The notes: generated by a model not told the origin, from the letters alone. Shown: positions 28,822 through 38,049, counted from the stretch's first letter. The stretch is 64,000 nt of DNA from Hyphomicrobium zavarzinii ATCC 27496 (GCF_000383415.1 NZ_KB911260.1:1-64000), one strand, 5' to 3'. A program made the numbers and translations.

Positions 28822-29402
28822 GAGAAAGCCTTTGGTAGGAACGCCACGCCGTATCCGAGGGCGGAGATCGCGACAAGGATGATGGTTGCGCGTGTAAGGC
28901 GGGGGTCGCACAAGGTCCACGCCATGCCTGCGCCCCAGAGCGCGGGGACGAGCAGGCCGCCGAGGACGGCGCGGTCCTGCGGCGGGAGCGGCAGATGGAT
29001 CGCGGCGACAACTCCGACGCCGATGGATGCGATGCCCGCGAGGACGATGGCGAGAAGCGCCTTGCCTATCCCGCGCCGCCAGTTGGTCGGCCGCTCCTCG
29101 GGATCGACGGTTCCTTCGCGGGTGCGGGCCTTGTTCGTCCGCCTCTCGAAGGTAGCGGCGATGACGGCGTAGGATGCGAGCGAGAGTATGCCCAACGCGT
29201 ATGTGGTGCCGAGCTCCGCGCCCCAGGCTTCCGCGAAAGCCAGCAGAGAGCCTGCAATCGCGATCCAGCCGCCGATGAGGAACGCCCTGCCGGCCTTGCC
29301 TCGCTCCAGCCAGCGCTTTCGCAACATGACGACGCCGGCGGCCAGAAGCAGGCCACCGGCGATCGATAGGAGAATTGAGAATTCAATCGAGCCGACCGTC
29401 AA
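28818..29402 (-). CDS. Small membrane protein of the siderophore uptake operon
   Basis: A 194-residue hydrophobic protein with about six predicted membrane helices and a charged middle loop (ERRTNKARTREGTVDPEERP). I do not recognise a named domain. It is placed between the TonB receptor gene (27 bp upstream) and the PepSY gene (4-bp overlap), so it belongs to the iron uptake unit. Similar small membrane proteins often accompany PepSY_TM genes in proteobacteria. Transport or ferric reduction support is an inference. Confidence 0.7.
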   Translation of the reverse strand: MTVGSIEFSILLSIAGGLLLAAGVVMLRKRWLERGKAGRAFLIGGWIAIAGSLLAFAEAWGAELGTTYALGILSLASYAVIAATFERRTNKARTREGTVDPEERPTNWRRGIGKALLAIVLAGIASIGVGVVAAIHLPLPPQDRAVLGGLLVPALWGAGMAWTLCDPRLTRATIILVAISALGYGVAFLPKAFS

Positions 29403-29429
29403 TGCCGGGCTTTCCTCTCTGTGTCGGGA

Positions 29430-31937
29430 TCAGAATTTGTAGGTGAAGCCCGTGATGATGGTGCGCGCTTGACCGATGAAGCAGTCTCCGCGGTAGGCGG
29501 CGCAGGAGGTCACGGTGTACTCGTCCTCCAAGTTCTGCGCCGTCAGCTGCCATCGCCAGTCCGGCGTTTCGTAGGCGACCATGGCGTCGAACAACGTGAA
29601 CGAGGGCGTCTCGATGAGAATTTCCTGCTGAGTGACGATATCGCGGCCGTGGCTTTCGCTTCCGCCCACGTAACGCACGCCGCCTCCGAACGATAAGCCC
29701 CTCAGAGGGCCATCCAGCACGCTGTAGATCGCCCACAACGAAGCAAGATGCTGGGGAATGCCGTCGACCCGCTTACCCTCCATGAACTCCGGAATGCCGG
29801 AGGCAAACGGATAAAGCTCAGGATACTTCTCGAAGGTGGCGTCGGTGTAGGAATACGAACCGATGACCTTGAGCTCCTTCGTGACTTTGCCGACGGCCTC
29901 GATCTCGAAGCCGCGCACCTTGACGTCGGCGCCCTGCACGGCAGCGAAAAGAACGTCAGGCTGCACGATCTGGTTTTTCTCGGTCAGCTCATATGCGGCG
30001 GCATTGATCGCGAATGGCGCGCCGTTCGGCTGATACTTGAAGCCGATTTCGACCTGCTCGCCTTCGATCGCGCGCGCGGGCTTCCACGTTGCGAACGGCG
30101 CCAGAATATTGGTGCCAACGGGTTGTCCAGGCAGCGGGGAGAATGAGGTCGAGTAGCTCACGTAGGGCGTCAGGCCGAAATCGAAATTGTACATGAGGGC
30201 CGCGCGGCCTGTGGTTGCCTTGTCGTTCTCGTCCGCCGCGCCATCCTCCTCGATCTTGAGCCAGTCCTGTCGCAGGCCGAGCACTGCGCTCCAGGGGCCC
30301 ATCTTGAGCTGATCCTGGATATAGAGTCCGGTCTGGGTCTGCGTTTCAGTCGGGCGGTTCGTGAACGGAAGCGCGTCGGGCGAGACGAGGCCGTCACTGA
30401 ACGAGATGAGATAGGTCGATTTCCCGTATTGGGGATTGTACAGGTTGAACCTCGGCTGCAGTCCGAACCAAGGTGGCGGCAAAATGGGGTTGGTCGAGGC
30501 TTCGGTCAGCAGGTTGTCGACGAGCGTGCCGGCATTGGATTGGTCCGTCTCGTAACGCATGTAGTCGAAGCCGCCGGTCACCTTATGACCCACCCATCCC
30601 GTGGCGAAGGTCGCGGTGAGATTGGTGTCGGAGTTGAAGACGTCGGTGTCCTGGTATGTGGCCGTGCGGGCGCGGGCGACATCGGTGTGTGTGGCGTTCA
30701 GGAACGGCGCGTTGTCTCCTACAAGCGTGCCGGCCGGCACGCCGAACAAGCTCAATGCTCCGCTTATCACGCCCATGCGTGCCGGCGTCAGAATGGCCGC
30801 GTAGGTGGAGTCGTAGTCGTTCTCCGTGTGCGCGTAGCGGGACGCATGATGAAGCTTCAGGTCGTCGCTGAACTTGTGATCGACGAAGACCGATGCCGAT
30901 TGTGCTTCGGTGTCGTAGTGATCGGTCGGCTCGCCCGTGAACGTACCGCGCCTTAGCCGCTGTCCAGTTACGGTGTTGGGATAGAGCGTTCCCTCGGCCG
31001 GCATGAACTGCTGGGTCGAGCCGCTTTGATCGTCGCGGAAGTTGCCGAGGACCGTGATGCTCGTGTCGTTGGTCGGGCGATAGGTGAGGGAGGGCGCGAG
31101 CATGAGGCGGTCATTCTCGACGAAGTCCACCTGGGTATCTGCGTCGCGCGCGAGGCCCACGATGCGGTAGAGCCATTTACCGTCGTTGGTGAGCGGCCCG
31201 GTCATGTCGAGCTTCACTTGCTTGAAATCGAAGGAGCCGTACTCGACACCGATCTCGCGATAGGGGATCTCGCTCGGAAGCTTGGATGCGGCGTTGACGA
31301 TGCCGCCGGTCGGTGCCTGTCCGTAGAGCATGGAGGCCGGGCCGCGGAGCACCTCGAAGCGTTCCATCGCGTATGGCTCGATTGGAACCGTCGTCTGGCT
31401 GTAGCCATAAGTCGTGCGCAGGCCGTCGACGAAATAGGAGCCCGCTATGCCGCGGATGATGGAGGAATCGCCGCGGCTGTCGAACCCGTACGGATCGGCG
31501 AAGACACCCGGAACGTAGCGCGTCGCTTCCTGCAGGGTCTGGGCACCCTGATCGCGAATTTGCTCTTTGCCGACGACGGAGATGGATTGCGGCGTTTCTC
31601 TCAAGGGCGTGTCGGTCTTGGTGCCGACGGACGAGTCCGTCGCGACGTAGTCCTTCACGGGAGACGCACCGTTCGTCACTCCGGCCGGACGGGCCTCGGG
31701 TGCGGCTGCTGCTGCAGCGGCCTGCGGTTGCGCGGCGGCCTTGGGCGCAGCCTTGGCCTGGACCTTCTTTGCGGGGGCTTTCTGTTTTGCCGTTTTGGCT
31801 GTGACCTCGATTGGCGGAAGCTCGGCGGGCTGAGCGGGCTTGGCCGCTTCCTGTGCGGAGGCTGCTGCCGGCAGCGTGGCGAGCGCCAAAGTGGCGAAGA
31901 CGTGCCGATAGGCACGCGGTGTCGTGGATCGTGTCAT
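29430..31937 (-). CDS. TonB-dependent siderophore receptor
   Basis: An 835-residue outer-membrane receptor. After a signal peptide (cleavage near AAASAQ) there is an unusual Ala/Lys/Pro-rich stretch with a TonB-box-like PPIEVTAKT sequence. The plug domain follows (TPQSISVVGKEQIRDQGAQTL, MERFEVLRGPASMLYGQ, GGIVNAASKLP) and then a 22-strand-type barrel ending in ITGFTYKF with a terminal Phe. These are the marks of the FhuA/FpvA-like siderophore receptor family. The ATG at 31937 has a GGGG-rich ribosome site; another start lies 7 codons upstream. It is the first gene of an operon with the small membrane protein and the PepSY protein. The ligand is unknown. Confidence 0.93.
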   Translation of the reverse strand: MTRSTTPRAYRHVFATLALATLPAAASAQEAAKPAQPAELPPIEVTAKTAKQKAPAKKVQAKAAPKAAAQPQAAAAAAAPEARPAGVTNGASPVKDYVATDSSVGTKTDTPLRETPQSISVVGKEQIRDQGAQTLQEATRYVPGVFADPYGFDSRGDSSIIRGIAGSYFVDGLRTTYGYSQTTVPIEPYAMERFEVLRGPASMLYGQAPTGGIVNAASKLPSEIPYREIGVEYGSFDFKQVKLDMTGPLTNDGKWLYRIVGLARDADTQVDFVENDRLMLAPSLTYRPTNDTSITVLGNFRDDQSGSTQQFMPAEGTLYPNTVTGQRLRRGTFTGEPTDHYDTEAQSASVFVDHKFSDDLKLHHASRYAHTENDYDSTYAAILTPARMGVISGALSLFGVPAGTLVGDNAPFLNATHTDVARARTATYQDTDVFNSDTNLTATFATGWVGHKVTGGFDYMRYETDQSNAGTLVDNLLTEASTNPILPPPWFGLQPRFNLYNPQYGKSTYLISFSDGLVSPDALPFTNRPTETQTQTGLYIQDQLKMGPWSAVLGLRQDWLKIEEDGAADENDKATTGRAALMYNFDFGLTPYVSYSTSFSPLPGQPVGTNILAPFATWKPARAIEGEQVEIGFKYQPNGAPFAINAAAYELTEKNQIVQPDVLFAAVQGADVKVRGFEIEAVGKVTKELKVIGSYSYTDATFEKYPELYPFASGIPEFMEGKRVDGIPQHLASLWAIYSVLDGPLRGLSFGGGVRYVGGSESHGRDIVTQQEILIETPSFTLFDAMVAYETPDWRWQLTAQNLEDEYTVTSCAAYRGDCFIGQARTIITGFTYKF

Positions 31938-32372
31938 GAGTCCCCAGCCCCAATTCAATCGCGCAGACGTCGAACTATTTTGGCTGGCGATACCGGGAGA
32001 AATCCGGCCTGGGCTGGCTATCGACTACTCTGACATGAAACAGTCTACCCAGTCCGGCCTCTTTGTCTACCGTCCGGGTATAGATTCTGCTCGCGCGTGA
32101 CAAAGTTGCTCGCTCGGGGGCTCCCGGCTGCGGGTGAGAGCTCGCGCTTCCCCGTCGGTGGAGGGATCGCTGGCGGTGTTCGATCCTGCGCGCAGTGGGC
32201 TATCTCTCGATTTTGATCGCAATCAACGTAGTGGGCGCTACGCGGCTATTGGTGTGTGAGGCCGGGCCGATTGCGCGCGCTTTCCAGGGGCGGCGCCCGG
32301 TCGCGCTCCTCGCGGGCTCCTCACCGAACCGAGGCCGCGCTAAGATCGATCCGCCGCAGGAGGGAATGCAGG
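31938..32372. other. Divergent intergenic region, 435 bp
   Basis: It must contain the promoter of the TonB receptor operon and that of the EEP hydrolase. I found no clear Fur, Irr or RirA-type box, no hairpin with a T-run and no credible gene. Confidence 0.5.
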
Positions 32373-33362
32373 ATGCGCATTGCCACGTTCAACGTCGACA
32401 GTCTGGACATGGGGCCGGATGCGCGCATTCCTTTGAGCGACCGCATTCCGATCCTGCGGCCGCAACTTGAGCGCATGCGTGCCGACATTGTCTGCCTGCA
32501 GGAGATCAACGGCCAGCATGGATCTCAGCACGGATCCGGCCAGGGTCCGCGGATGCTGCTGGCGCTCGATGCCCTGCTCGAGGGCACGCCGTACCAGACT
32601 TACGCCCGCGCGATGACGACTGCGCCTGGCCGCGCAGGGGCGGCCGATGTGCACAATCTGGTGACGCTCTCGCGCTGGCCGATCAAAGAGAGCCGGTCGA
32701 TCCGCAACGATCTCGTGCCGCCGTTGCATCATCGCGCTCTGACGGCCATACCGCCTGATCCCCAGCCCCATGACGTCGCGTTCGAACGGCCCATTCTTCT
32801 CACTGAGATCGAGATAGCGCCCCACGAGGTTCTCTCGGTCATCAACGTGCATTTTCGCGCGCCCCTCGCGGCCCCCGTCGCAGGCCAGAAGGAAAGCGCG
32901 TTCGTCTGGAAAACGGTGTCGGGGTGGGCGGAAGGATATGCCCTGGCCGCTTGGAAGCGCACGGCCCAGGCGCTCGAGGCGCGGCTTCTGGTCGATAGCC
33001 TGATGGATGCCGATCCGACGCGCCTCATCGCCGTGGCGGGAGACTTCAATGCCGAAGATCACGAAACGCCGCTCAAGATCCTGATCGGCGCGGAGGAGGA
33101 CACGGGGAACGGGCTTCTGGCGCAGCGCGCGCTCGTGGTTCTCGACCGGGCTCTTGCGGGCGACCGGCGATTCAGCACGCTGCATCACGGCCGCGCGCTT
33201 ATGCTCGACCATATCCTGGCGAGCCACGCGCTGCTGGCGCGGCTCAAGGGCATCGAGATCCACAACGAGGCGCTGGGCGACGAGATCGTCAGCTTCGGAA
33301 AGTTGCGGCAGGAGGTCGGCTCGTTTCACGCGCCGCTTGTGGCCGAATTCGACATCGGGTGA
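32373..33362 (+). CDS. Endonuclease/exonuclease/phosphatase-family hydrolase
   Basis: A 329-residue EEP-fold protein. The N-terminal strand MRIATFNVDSL with the metal-binding Asn, the catalytic Glu in IVCLQEINGQ, VINVHFRAPL (where VNxH is usual), VAGDFNAE and the final LDHILAS and SFHAPLVAEFD blocks are the family signature. Members cleave phosphodiesters in DNA, RNA or lipids; the target here cannot be predicted. No signal peptide is evident, so it is probably cytoplasmic. The ATG at 32373 follows an AGGAGGGA segment about a dozen bases upstream. It stands alone, convergent with the PCM-esterase fusion gene. Confidence 0.85.
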   Translation: MRIATFNVDSLDMGPDARIPLSDRIPILRPQLERMRADIVCLQEINGQHGSQHGSGQGPRMLLALDALLEGTPYQTYARAMTTAPGRAGAADVHNLVTLSRWPIKESRSIRNDLVPPLHHRALTAIPPDPQPHDVAFERPILLTEIEIAPHEVLSVINVHFRAPLAAPVAGQKESAFVWKTVSGWAEGYALAAWKRTAQALEARLLVDSLMDADPTRLIAVAGDFNAEDHETPLKILIGAEEDTGNGLLAQRALVVLDRALAGDRRFSTLHHGRALMLDHILASHALLARLKGIEIHNEALGDEIVSFGKLRQEVGSFHAPLVAEFDIG

Positions 33363-33389
33363 GGCGGCGCGCCGTGCCGTCGCGCGCCG

Positions 33390-35426
33390 CTAGACGCCGA
33401 ACGGATAGGTGTCGGGAAGGCCCTGCAAAACGGCGGTGTCGAACGGCGTGATCGCGCTCGTCCTGTCTATCCAGATGAACTCGTCGAACTGCCGCGGCAG
33501 CACGGCCTCGAAATAGTGGCTCGCGAGCTCGCTTTCCGGGCGATAGACGACGCCGATGGCGCGCTCCAGCCGCGGCGCCGTGAGACGATCACGCAACTCC
33601 GCGCGGGCGCCGCCGGAAAGGGGCACAAACAGGCCCGGGGCGTTCGTCAGATGGAACAGACGTTCGTAGCTCTGGGGATGGGCGGCCCGCACCTGCATGA
33701 TCTGCATCGGGGCCTCCCACGAGGACGCCGCGGCGACGGTTCCGTCGTTGGTGCCGAAACCGATGTGGTAGGTCTCGCCCGGCAGATGCTGGCGGCAGAG
33801 TTGTCCGATGTTGTGCTCGCCGCGCTGGGCCATCTCGGTCGCCAAGGCGTCTCCGATGTGCGAGTTGTGCGCCCAGACGACGGCCTTCGACTCCGGACCG
33901 CGGTGGTCGAGAAGGTTCCGCAGGGTCTCGAACATGTGGCTGTCGCGCAGGTTCCAGGAGGCGCGCGATCCGTAGTACATGGTCCGGTAGTAGCGCTCGG
34001 CGTTGGCGACGAGGCGGGCATTCTGCGCGGCATCGAAAAAGCGGTCGCCATCCTTCAGAACATAGCTCTGCTGGTTCTCGAACAGCGTGGTCAGCATATG
34101 CGCCACGTCGCGTTCGCAAGCCCTGAAGCCTTCAGACAGCACGGCGTGGCCATAAGCAGCCGGATCGGCCTCCCAGGGGCTGAGGCAGCCGTAACGCTCG
34201 CGGGCGACGGTGGCGAGTTTGGGGTCGATCTTATCGAGATAGTGAACGACGGACCGAATGGAGCCGTAAAGACTGTAGAGATCCAGGCCGTAAACGCTTG
34301 CGCGGCTTTGCGGGGCAAGCGGCTCGTTGTGGCCGTGCAGCCAGTCCACAAACGCCCGCGTCTCCTCGTTCCGCCACATCCAGGTTGGGAAGCGTGCGAA
34401 CGCAGTCCAGTCGGCGCGTTCCAGATGACGGTGGCGAACGTAGTTGTCGATCCGGGCGCCATCGGGCCAATCGGCCTCCAGAGCGACGATGTCGAAGCCC
34501 TTCTGCTCGATGAGGCGCTGGGTAATTCTGGCCCGCATCCGATAGAACTCGGAGGTACCGTGCGTCGACTCGCCGATCAATACGATCCTTGCGTTTCCGA
34601 TGCGCCGGAGCAGCGGATCGAGATTGGCCTTATCGGGGTCTGTGAAGCTCTCGGCATGTTTGGCGATGATGCCAGGCGTCGAGATGCTGACGGCGGGGCG
34701 GGTTTGGATCACGCGCGGGGCGCGCGTTTCCCACTCGCTGTCCTTGCTTTCCCATCCCTCCTTGCCAATGAGGGGCACGAAGCGGACGTCGGCGATGTCC
34801 TCGCGCTGGTACTCGTCGTCGTCCAGGCGTGTGACGCGGACGAGTTCCTGAGCGCGCGGATCGCGTCCGACCGGAATGACCATGCAGGCGCCGATCTTTA
34901 GCTGATGCAGCAGGGATTTTGGAATATCCGGTGCGCCTGCCGAAACGAGGATCGCATCGAAGGGAGCGTGGTCCGCCCAGCCCTCGGTCCCATCGGCATG
35001 GCGAACGTGGACATTCGTATAACCTGCGCTCTCGAGATTGCTCGCCGCTTTCTCGGCGAGCTGGCCGATGCGCTCGACGGTGAAGACCTCGCCGGCGATC
35101 TCCGCCAGAACGGCCGCCGCATAGCCGGAGCCGGCGCCGATCTCCAGAATCTTCTCTCCGCCCTCGAGCCCGAGAGCCTCGACCATGAAGGCGACGATGT
35201 AAGGCTGGGAGATGGTCTGCTCCCCTCCGATGGGGAGCGGGCTATCGGCATAGGCTTCCTGCTTCAAGTGCTCGGGAACGAACTGCTCGCGAGGCACCTT
35301 GCGCATGGCGGCGAGCACGAGGGCATCGCGCACGCCGCGCGCCTCGATCTGCCCGGAGACGAAGTGCTCGCGGCTTTCGCTGGTCTCCGCTGGTCGCGTG
35401 GTACGCTTTGCCATGGCTTTGCTCAT
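33390..35426 (-). CDS. Protein-L-isoaspartate methyltransferase fused to an erythromycin esterase-like domain
   Basis: A 678-residue two-domain protein. Residues about 20-215 are a complete protein-L-isoaspartate O-methyltransferase (REQFVPE, SQPYIVAFMVEAL, SAM loop ILEIGAGSGYAAAVL, DAILVSAG). Residues about 260-670 are an erythromycin-esterase/EreA-like domain with VLIGESTHGTSEFYRMRARIT, ALEADWPDGARIDNYVR and VVWAHNSHIGDA, including the expected His and Glu. PCM repairs aged proteins; the esterase part probably acts on a small ester or succinoglycan-like substrate, not necessarily a macrolide. It starts 4 bp after the DUF2267 gene stop, in a stress-protein cluster. A separate stand-alone pcm gene exists at 53.8 kb. 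Confidence 0.9.
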   Translation of the reverse strand: MSKAMAKRTTRPAETSESREHFVSGQIEARGVRDALVLAAMRKVPREQFVPEHLKQEAYADSPLPIGGEQTISQPYIVAFMVEALGLEGGEKILEIGAGSGYAAAVLAEIAGEVFTVERIGQLAEKAASNLESAGYTNVHVRHADGTEGWADHAPFDAILVSAGAPDIPKSLLHQLKIGACMVIPVGRDPRAQELVRVTRLDDDEYQREDIADVRFVPLIGKEGWESKDSEWETRAPRVIQTRPAVSISTPGIIAKHAESFTDPDKANLDPLLRRIGNARIVLIGESTHGTSEFYRMRARITQRLIEQKGFDIVALEADWPDGARIDNYVRHRHLERADWTAFARFPTWMWRNEETRAFVDWLHGHNEPLAPQSRASVYGLDLYSLYGSIRSVVHYLDKIDPKLATVARERYGCLSPWEADPAAYGHAVLSEGFRACERDVAHMLTTLFENQQSYVLKDGDRFFDAAQNARLVANAERYYRTMYYGSRASWNLRDSHMFETLRNLLDHRGPESKAVVWAHNSHIGDALATEMAQRGEHNIGQLCRQHLPGETYHIGFGTNDGTVAAASSWEAPMQIMQVRAAHPQSYERLFHLTNAPGLFVPLSGGARAELRDRLTAPRLERAIGVVYRPESELASHYFEAVLPRQFDEFIWIDRTSAITPFDTAVLQGLPDTYPFGV

Positions 35427-35430
35427 GTCA

Positions 35431-35877
35431 TCAGAGGCGCTGCCGGTATGTTCTCGCGGTTTCCGGCCATAGCCTCTTGACGTCTTGGGGGAGCTGATCG
35501 ATCACCTGCGAAATCTCGCCCGCATCGCAATGGTGCGCGAGGAGGGCGAAGACATCCTGCACGGCACGCTCGACGTCGCGCCGCCGCGGTAGAAGCTTTA
35601 TGGTAATCTCGTCGAGGAAGACTTCTTTCGAGCGGATGCGCTCAGGCGTGCGCGAGGGCTGCCACGCCTCGTAGTAGATGCCGCGGAGGAGCATCGGAAG
35701 CTGAGCGCCGAGCTCGACGGCTTCTTCGGGAGTTAGGCGATCGCGAAGCTGGTGCATCACGGCGCGCAGCACGCCGAGGGCTTCTTCCTCATCATCCAGC
35801 CCTGCGTTGTCGCGCAATTCTTTGAGCCAGACTTGAGTCTGCTGCACCGTGTGGGCGATCGAGGCGGGAATGGTCAT
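35431..35877 (-). CDS. DUF2267 family protein
   Basis: A 148-residue helical soluble protein of the DUF2267 family, with the characteristic ALGVLRAVMHQLRDRLTPEEA and LGAQLPMLLRGIYYEAW blocks. The function of the family is not known, but it recurs beside Hsp20, CBS and universal stress genes in alphaproteobacteria. A very strong ribosome site (AAGGAGG) precedes the ATG at 35877. It is followed after 4 bp by the PCM-esterase gene and preceded by hsp20. Confidence 0.85.
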   Translation of the reverse strand: MTIPASIAHTVQQTQVWLKELRDNAGLDDEEEALGVLRAVMHQLRDRLTPEEAVELGAQLPMLLRGIYYEAWQPSRTPERIRSKEVFLDEITIKLLPRRRDVERAVQDVFALLAHHCDAGEISQVIDQLPQDVKRLWPETARTYRQRL

Positions 35878-35936
35878 TTGGCGCCTCCTTGGAGTGTGCG
35901 GGGCCGGGGTTCTGCTGGTGCCCGGCCCCAGGACCG

Positions 35937-36452
35937 TTACGCGGCTTTCTTGCTCTCGATCGGCGGTCTCTCCCCTTTCACCTCGATCTTCCGTGCCTTT
36001 TTCTGAACTTCCGTAGGCTTGGGAACGGTGAGGGTGAGGACGCCGTTCTTGAAGCTCGCCTGCACCTTGTCGGGATCGATCTCGAACGGCAGCGCCATGC
36101 AGCGCTGGAACGATCCGAAGGAGCGTTCGACGCGACGGAAGGTGCGGCCCTTCTCCTCCTTCTTCTCGTCGATCTCGGATTTCTTCTCGCCTTTGATGAT
36201 GAGTTGGTCGCCCGAGACCGTCACATCGATGTTTTTCTCTTCGACGCCCGGGAGCTCGGCTGTCACCGAGATGTCCTTCTCGGTCTCGCTGACATTCACG
36301 CGCGGAAGGAACTCAGTGCGGGTCCAGGGCATCTCGGCGGACGAAAGGTCGCCGACCCAACCCGAGAAGAGATCGTCGATGTCCCGTTTTAAGGATTGGA
36401 GCGGGCTCGAGTCCTGGCTCCAAAGGGATGGAAGTGACGAGCGGAGTCTCAT
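35937..36452 (-). CDS. Hsp20 family small heat-shock chaperone
   Basis: A 171-residue alpha-crystallin-type small heat-shock protein. The N-terminal arm (SLWSQDSSPLQSLKRDIDDLF) is followed by the crystallin domain with VNVSETEKDISVTAELPGVE, the RRVERSFGSFQRCMALP block and the terminal FKNGVLTLTVPK. Such proteins hold unfolded proteins in the cytoplasm without ATP. The start at 36452 has a strong AGGAGG site. It sits between the CBS and DUF2267 genes with 59-65 bp gaps. No ROSE-type leader or heat-shock promoter was recognised. Confidence 0.95.
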   Translation of the reverse strand: MRLRSSLPSLWSQDSSPLQSLKRDIDDLFSGWVGDLSSAEMPWTRTEFLPRVNVSETEKDISVTAELPGVEEKNIDVTVSGDQLIIKGEKKSEIDEKKEEKGRTFRRVERSFGSFQRCMALPFEIDPDKVQASFKNGVLTLTVPKPTEVQKKARKIEVKGERPPIESKKAA

Positions 36453-36517
36453 GGTGGCCTCCTGATTTTTGGGGGTGATACAAGTCGACACAAAAATAGA
36501 AAGGTGTGTGCGGGCCG

Positions 36518-36937
36518 TCAGCCGTGATGAGCGGAGACAGCCGCCATCACCTCTCCGGTGAGGGAGCGAGAGCCGGCGTGGGAGACGTCGCCGAGGCTCA
36601 ACATGCCCACCATCCGCTTGGCTTCGTTGAGAACAGGAAGACGGCGGATCTGCTTCTGCTCCATAACGCGCACAGCGTCGGCGAGATCTTCGCTTTCGTT
36701 GCAGTAGACGATGCCTTTCGTCATCACGTCGCGCGCGGTGAGCTTGCTGCAATCCTTCGCTGCCGCGACGCCGCGGCACGTGATGTCACGGTCCGTGACG
36801 ATGCCGATCAGGCGGTCATTCTCTCCAACAGGAATCGCGCCGACGTCATGCGTTTTCATCAACTCGGCGACTTTCGCGACTGAGGTGTCGGGGGCCACCC
36901 ATTGTACGCCAGGGTGCATGGCGTTCTTGACTTTCAT
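36518..36937 (-). CDS. CBS-domain protein
   Basis: A 139-residue cytoplasmic protein consisting of two CBS motifs: VKNAMHPGVQWVAPDTSVAK with MKTHDVGAIPV and GIVTDRDITCRG, then ARDVMTKGIVYCNESEDLAD with RRLPVLNE and GMLSLGDVSH. Stand-alone CBS pairs bind adenine nucleotides and sense energy status. It has a strong AAGGAGG site before the ATG at 36937; the segment TTCGAAGGAG is repeated just upstream. It is part of the stress gene row with UspA upstream and Hsp20 downstream. Confidence 0.93.
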   Translation of the reverse strand: MKVKNAMHPGVQWVAPDTSVAKVAELMKTHDVGAIPVGENDRLIGIVTDRDITCRGVAAAKDCSKLTARDVMTKGIVYCNESEDLADAVRVMEQKQIRRLPVLNEAKRMVGMLSLGDVSHAGSRSLTGEVMAAVSAHHG

Positions 36938-37027
36938 AACCGTGCCTCCTTCGAATTGGCTCCTTCGAAAATGCGCTACGATTGGTCAAAGTGCATCTCG
37001 GCGGCGGCTTCGCCGCGCACCGGGTCT

Positions 37028-37465
37028 TTACCGGCAGATGAGCACCGGAATCTTGCTGTGAGTGAGCACTTCCTGGGCCTGGCTGCCGAGAAAGAGCCGT
37101 TGCAGGCCGCGCCGGCCGTGCGACGACATCACGATCACGTCGCATCCGGTCTTCTCGGCGGCCGAGAGAATGCCATCAGCGGGATACTGATCGGGTTCGT
37201 GGATCGTCGTACACGCGATGCCGATCCGCTTGGCCATGTCAGAAACAGACGAGAGGATGTCCGCAGCATTTTCCTTGGCCGCCCGCATGTATTCCTCGAT
37301 CGGAAATCCGATCTCGGTTTCTCCGGGCGCCACGGATGCGAGCGTCGGTGTGACCGTCACCGCGGTGGCTTTTGCGCCGAGTGCTTTGGCGAGCTCCAAC
37401 CCGGTTTCAACAGCGATCCGCGCAAGATCCGAGCCGTCGGTGGCGATGAGAACATGCTTGAACAT
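37028..37465 (-). CDS. Universal stress protein (UspA family)
   Basis: A 145-residue UspA-fold protein. It begins KHVLIATDGSDLARIAVETG and has the ATP-binding signature G-x2-G-x9-G-S in SSHGRRGLQRLFLGSQAQEV, so it is of the ATP-binding subtype. Such proteins help survival in starvation, low oxygen and oxidative stress. The ATG at 37465 has GGAG seven bases upstream and follows the phasin-like gene by 15 bp, so the two are co-transcribed, probably from the promoter with the FixK-type box at 37912. Confidence 0.94.
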   Translation of the reverse strand: MFKHVLIATDGSDLARIAVETGLELAKALGAKATAVTVTPTLASVAPGETEIGFPIEEYMRAAKENAADILSSVSDMAKRIGIACTTIHEPDQYPADGILSAAEKTGCDVIVMSSHGRRGLQRLFLGSQAQEVLTHSKIPVLICR

Positions 37466-37480
37466 GCCATTACTCCGGCA

Positions 37481-37840
37481 CTAGTGCCTCGCAGCTTCCG
37501 GATGCGGATTGGTCCAGCTGACGAGCGCGTGGGTGCCGATGCGCGCAAGCTTGGCGTATTCGTCCTGGTAATCCTGCGACGCCTTCAGCAAGAAGGTTTG
37601 GTAGGTCTGTGCGAAGTCGGTCGGGCAGGTGCAGGAGCCCAATTTCGAGAGCAGGCCCATATCCTCGGCGCTACGCCGTTGCAGGAAATTGACGTACTCC
37701 TTGCTCCAATCGGCAAACGCGGCGCCGATTTCCGCGTTGAGCGTTGCGGCGCGCTGCATGAATGGTGCCCAGTTCCAAGCGGATTTGAATAGGTCGCTGG
37801 TCTGGCGTGCCGTGAGCGGTGTCTCAGAGATGGTGAGCAT
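37481..37840 (-). CDS. Phasin-like small helical protein
   Basis: A 119-residue helical protein whose pattern (LFKSAWNWAPFMQRAATLNAEIGAAF, QTYQTFLLKASQDYQDEYAKLARI) resembles phasin-family proteins that coat polyhydroxyalkanoate granules or act as stress adaptors. The match is by general character, not by a diagnostic motif. The ATG at 37840 has GAGG at good spacing and is preferred over a start four codons upstream. A perfect FixK/FNR-type palindrome lies 72 bp upstream, which suggests induction at low oxygen. It is the first gene of the uspA transcript. Confidence 0.65.
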   Translation of the reverse strand: MLTISETPLTARQTSDLFKSAWNWAPFMQRAATLNAEIGAAFADWSKEYVNFLQRRSAEDMGLLSKLGSCTCPTDFAQTYQTFLLKASQDYQDEYAKLARIGTHALVSWTNPHPEAARH

Positions 37841-37911
37841 GGTGAACCTCACACATAACGCAGGACAAAGTGGTGTGCTCGTGGAGCCTACAGGTAGGTA
37901 GGCGGATGTGT

Positions 37912-37925
37912 TTGATGGCGATCAA
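37912..37925. promoter_or_regulatory. Perfect FNR/FixK box upstream of the phasin-uspA operon
   Basis: TTGAT-GGCG-ATCAA is an exact match to the Crp/Fnr-family consensus TTGAT-N4-ATCAA. Its centre is about 79 bp upstream of the phasin-like start codon, a position compatible with activation at about -41 from a transcript with a 35-40 nt leader. Confidence 0.65.
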
Positions 37926-38049
37926 TAGAAGAATGGCGCTGGGTTCATCAAAATCAATGCCCGGAGACGGCGGATTAAGTGGCGGATGTCATCCGGGATC
38001 GTTCGAGGCACTTGCCCGCTCTCGAAACGTAGCAATTGAAACGCAGTGT

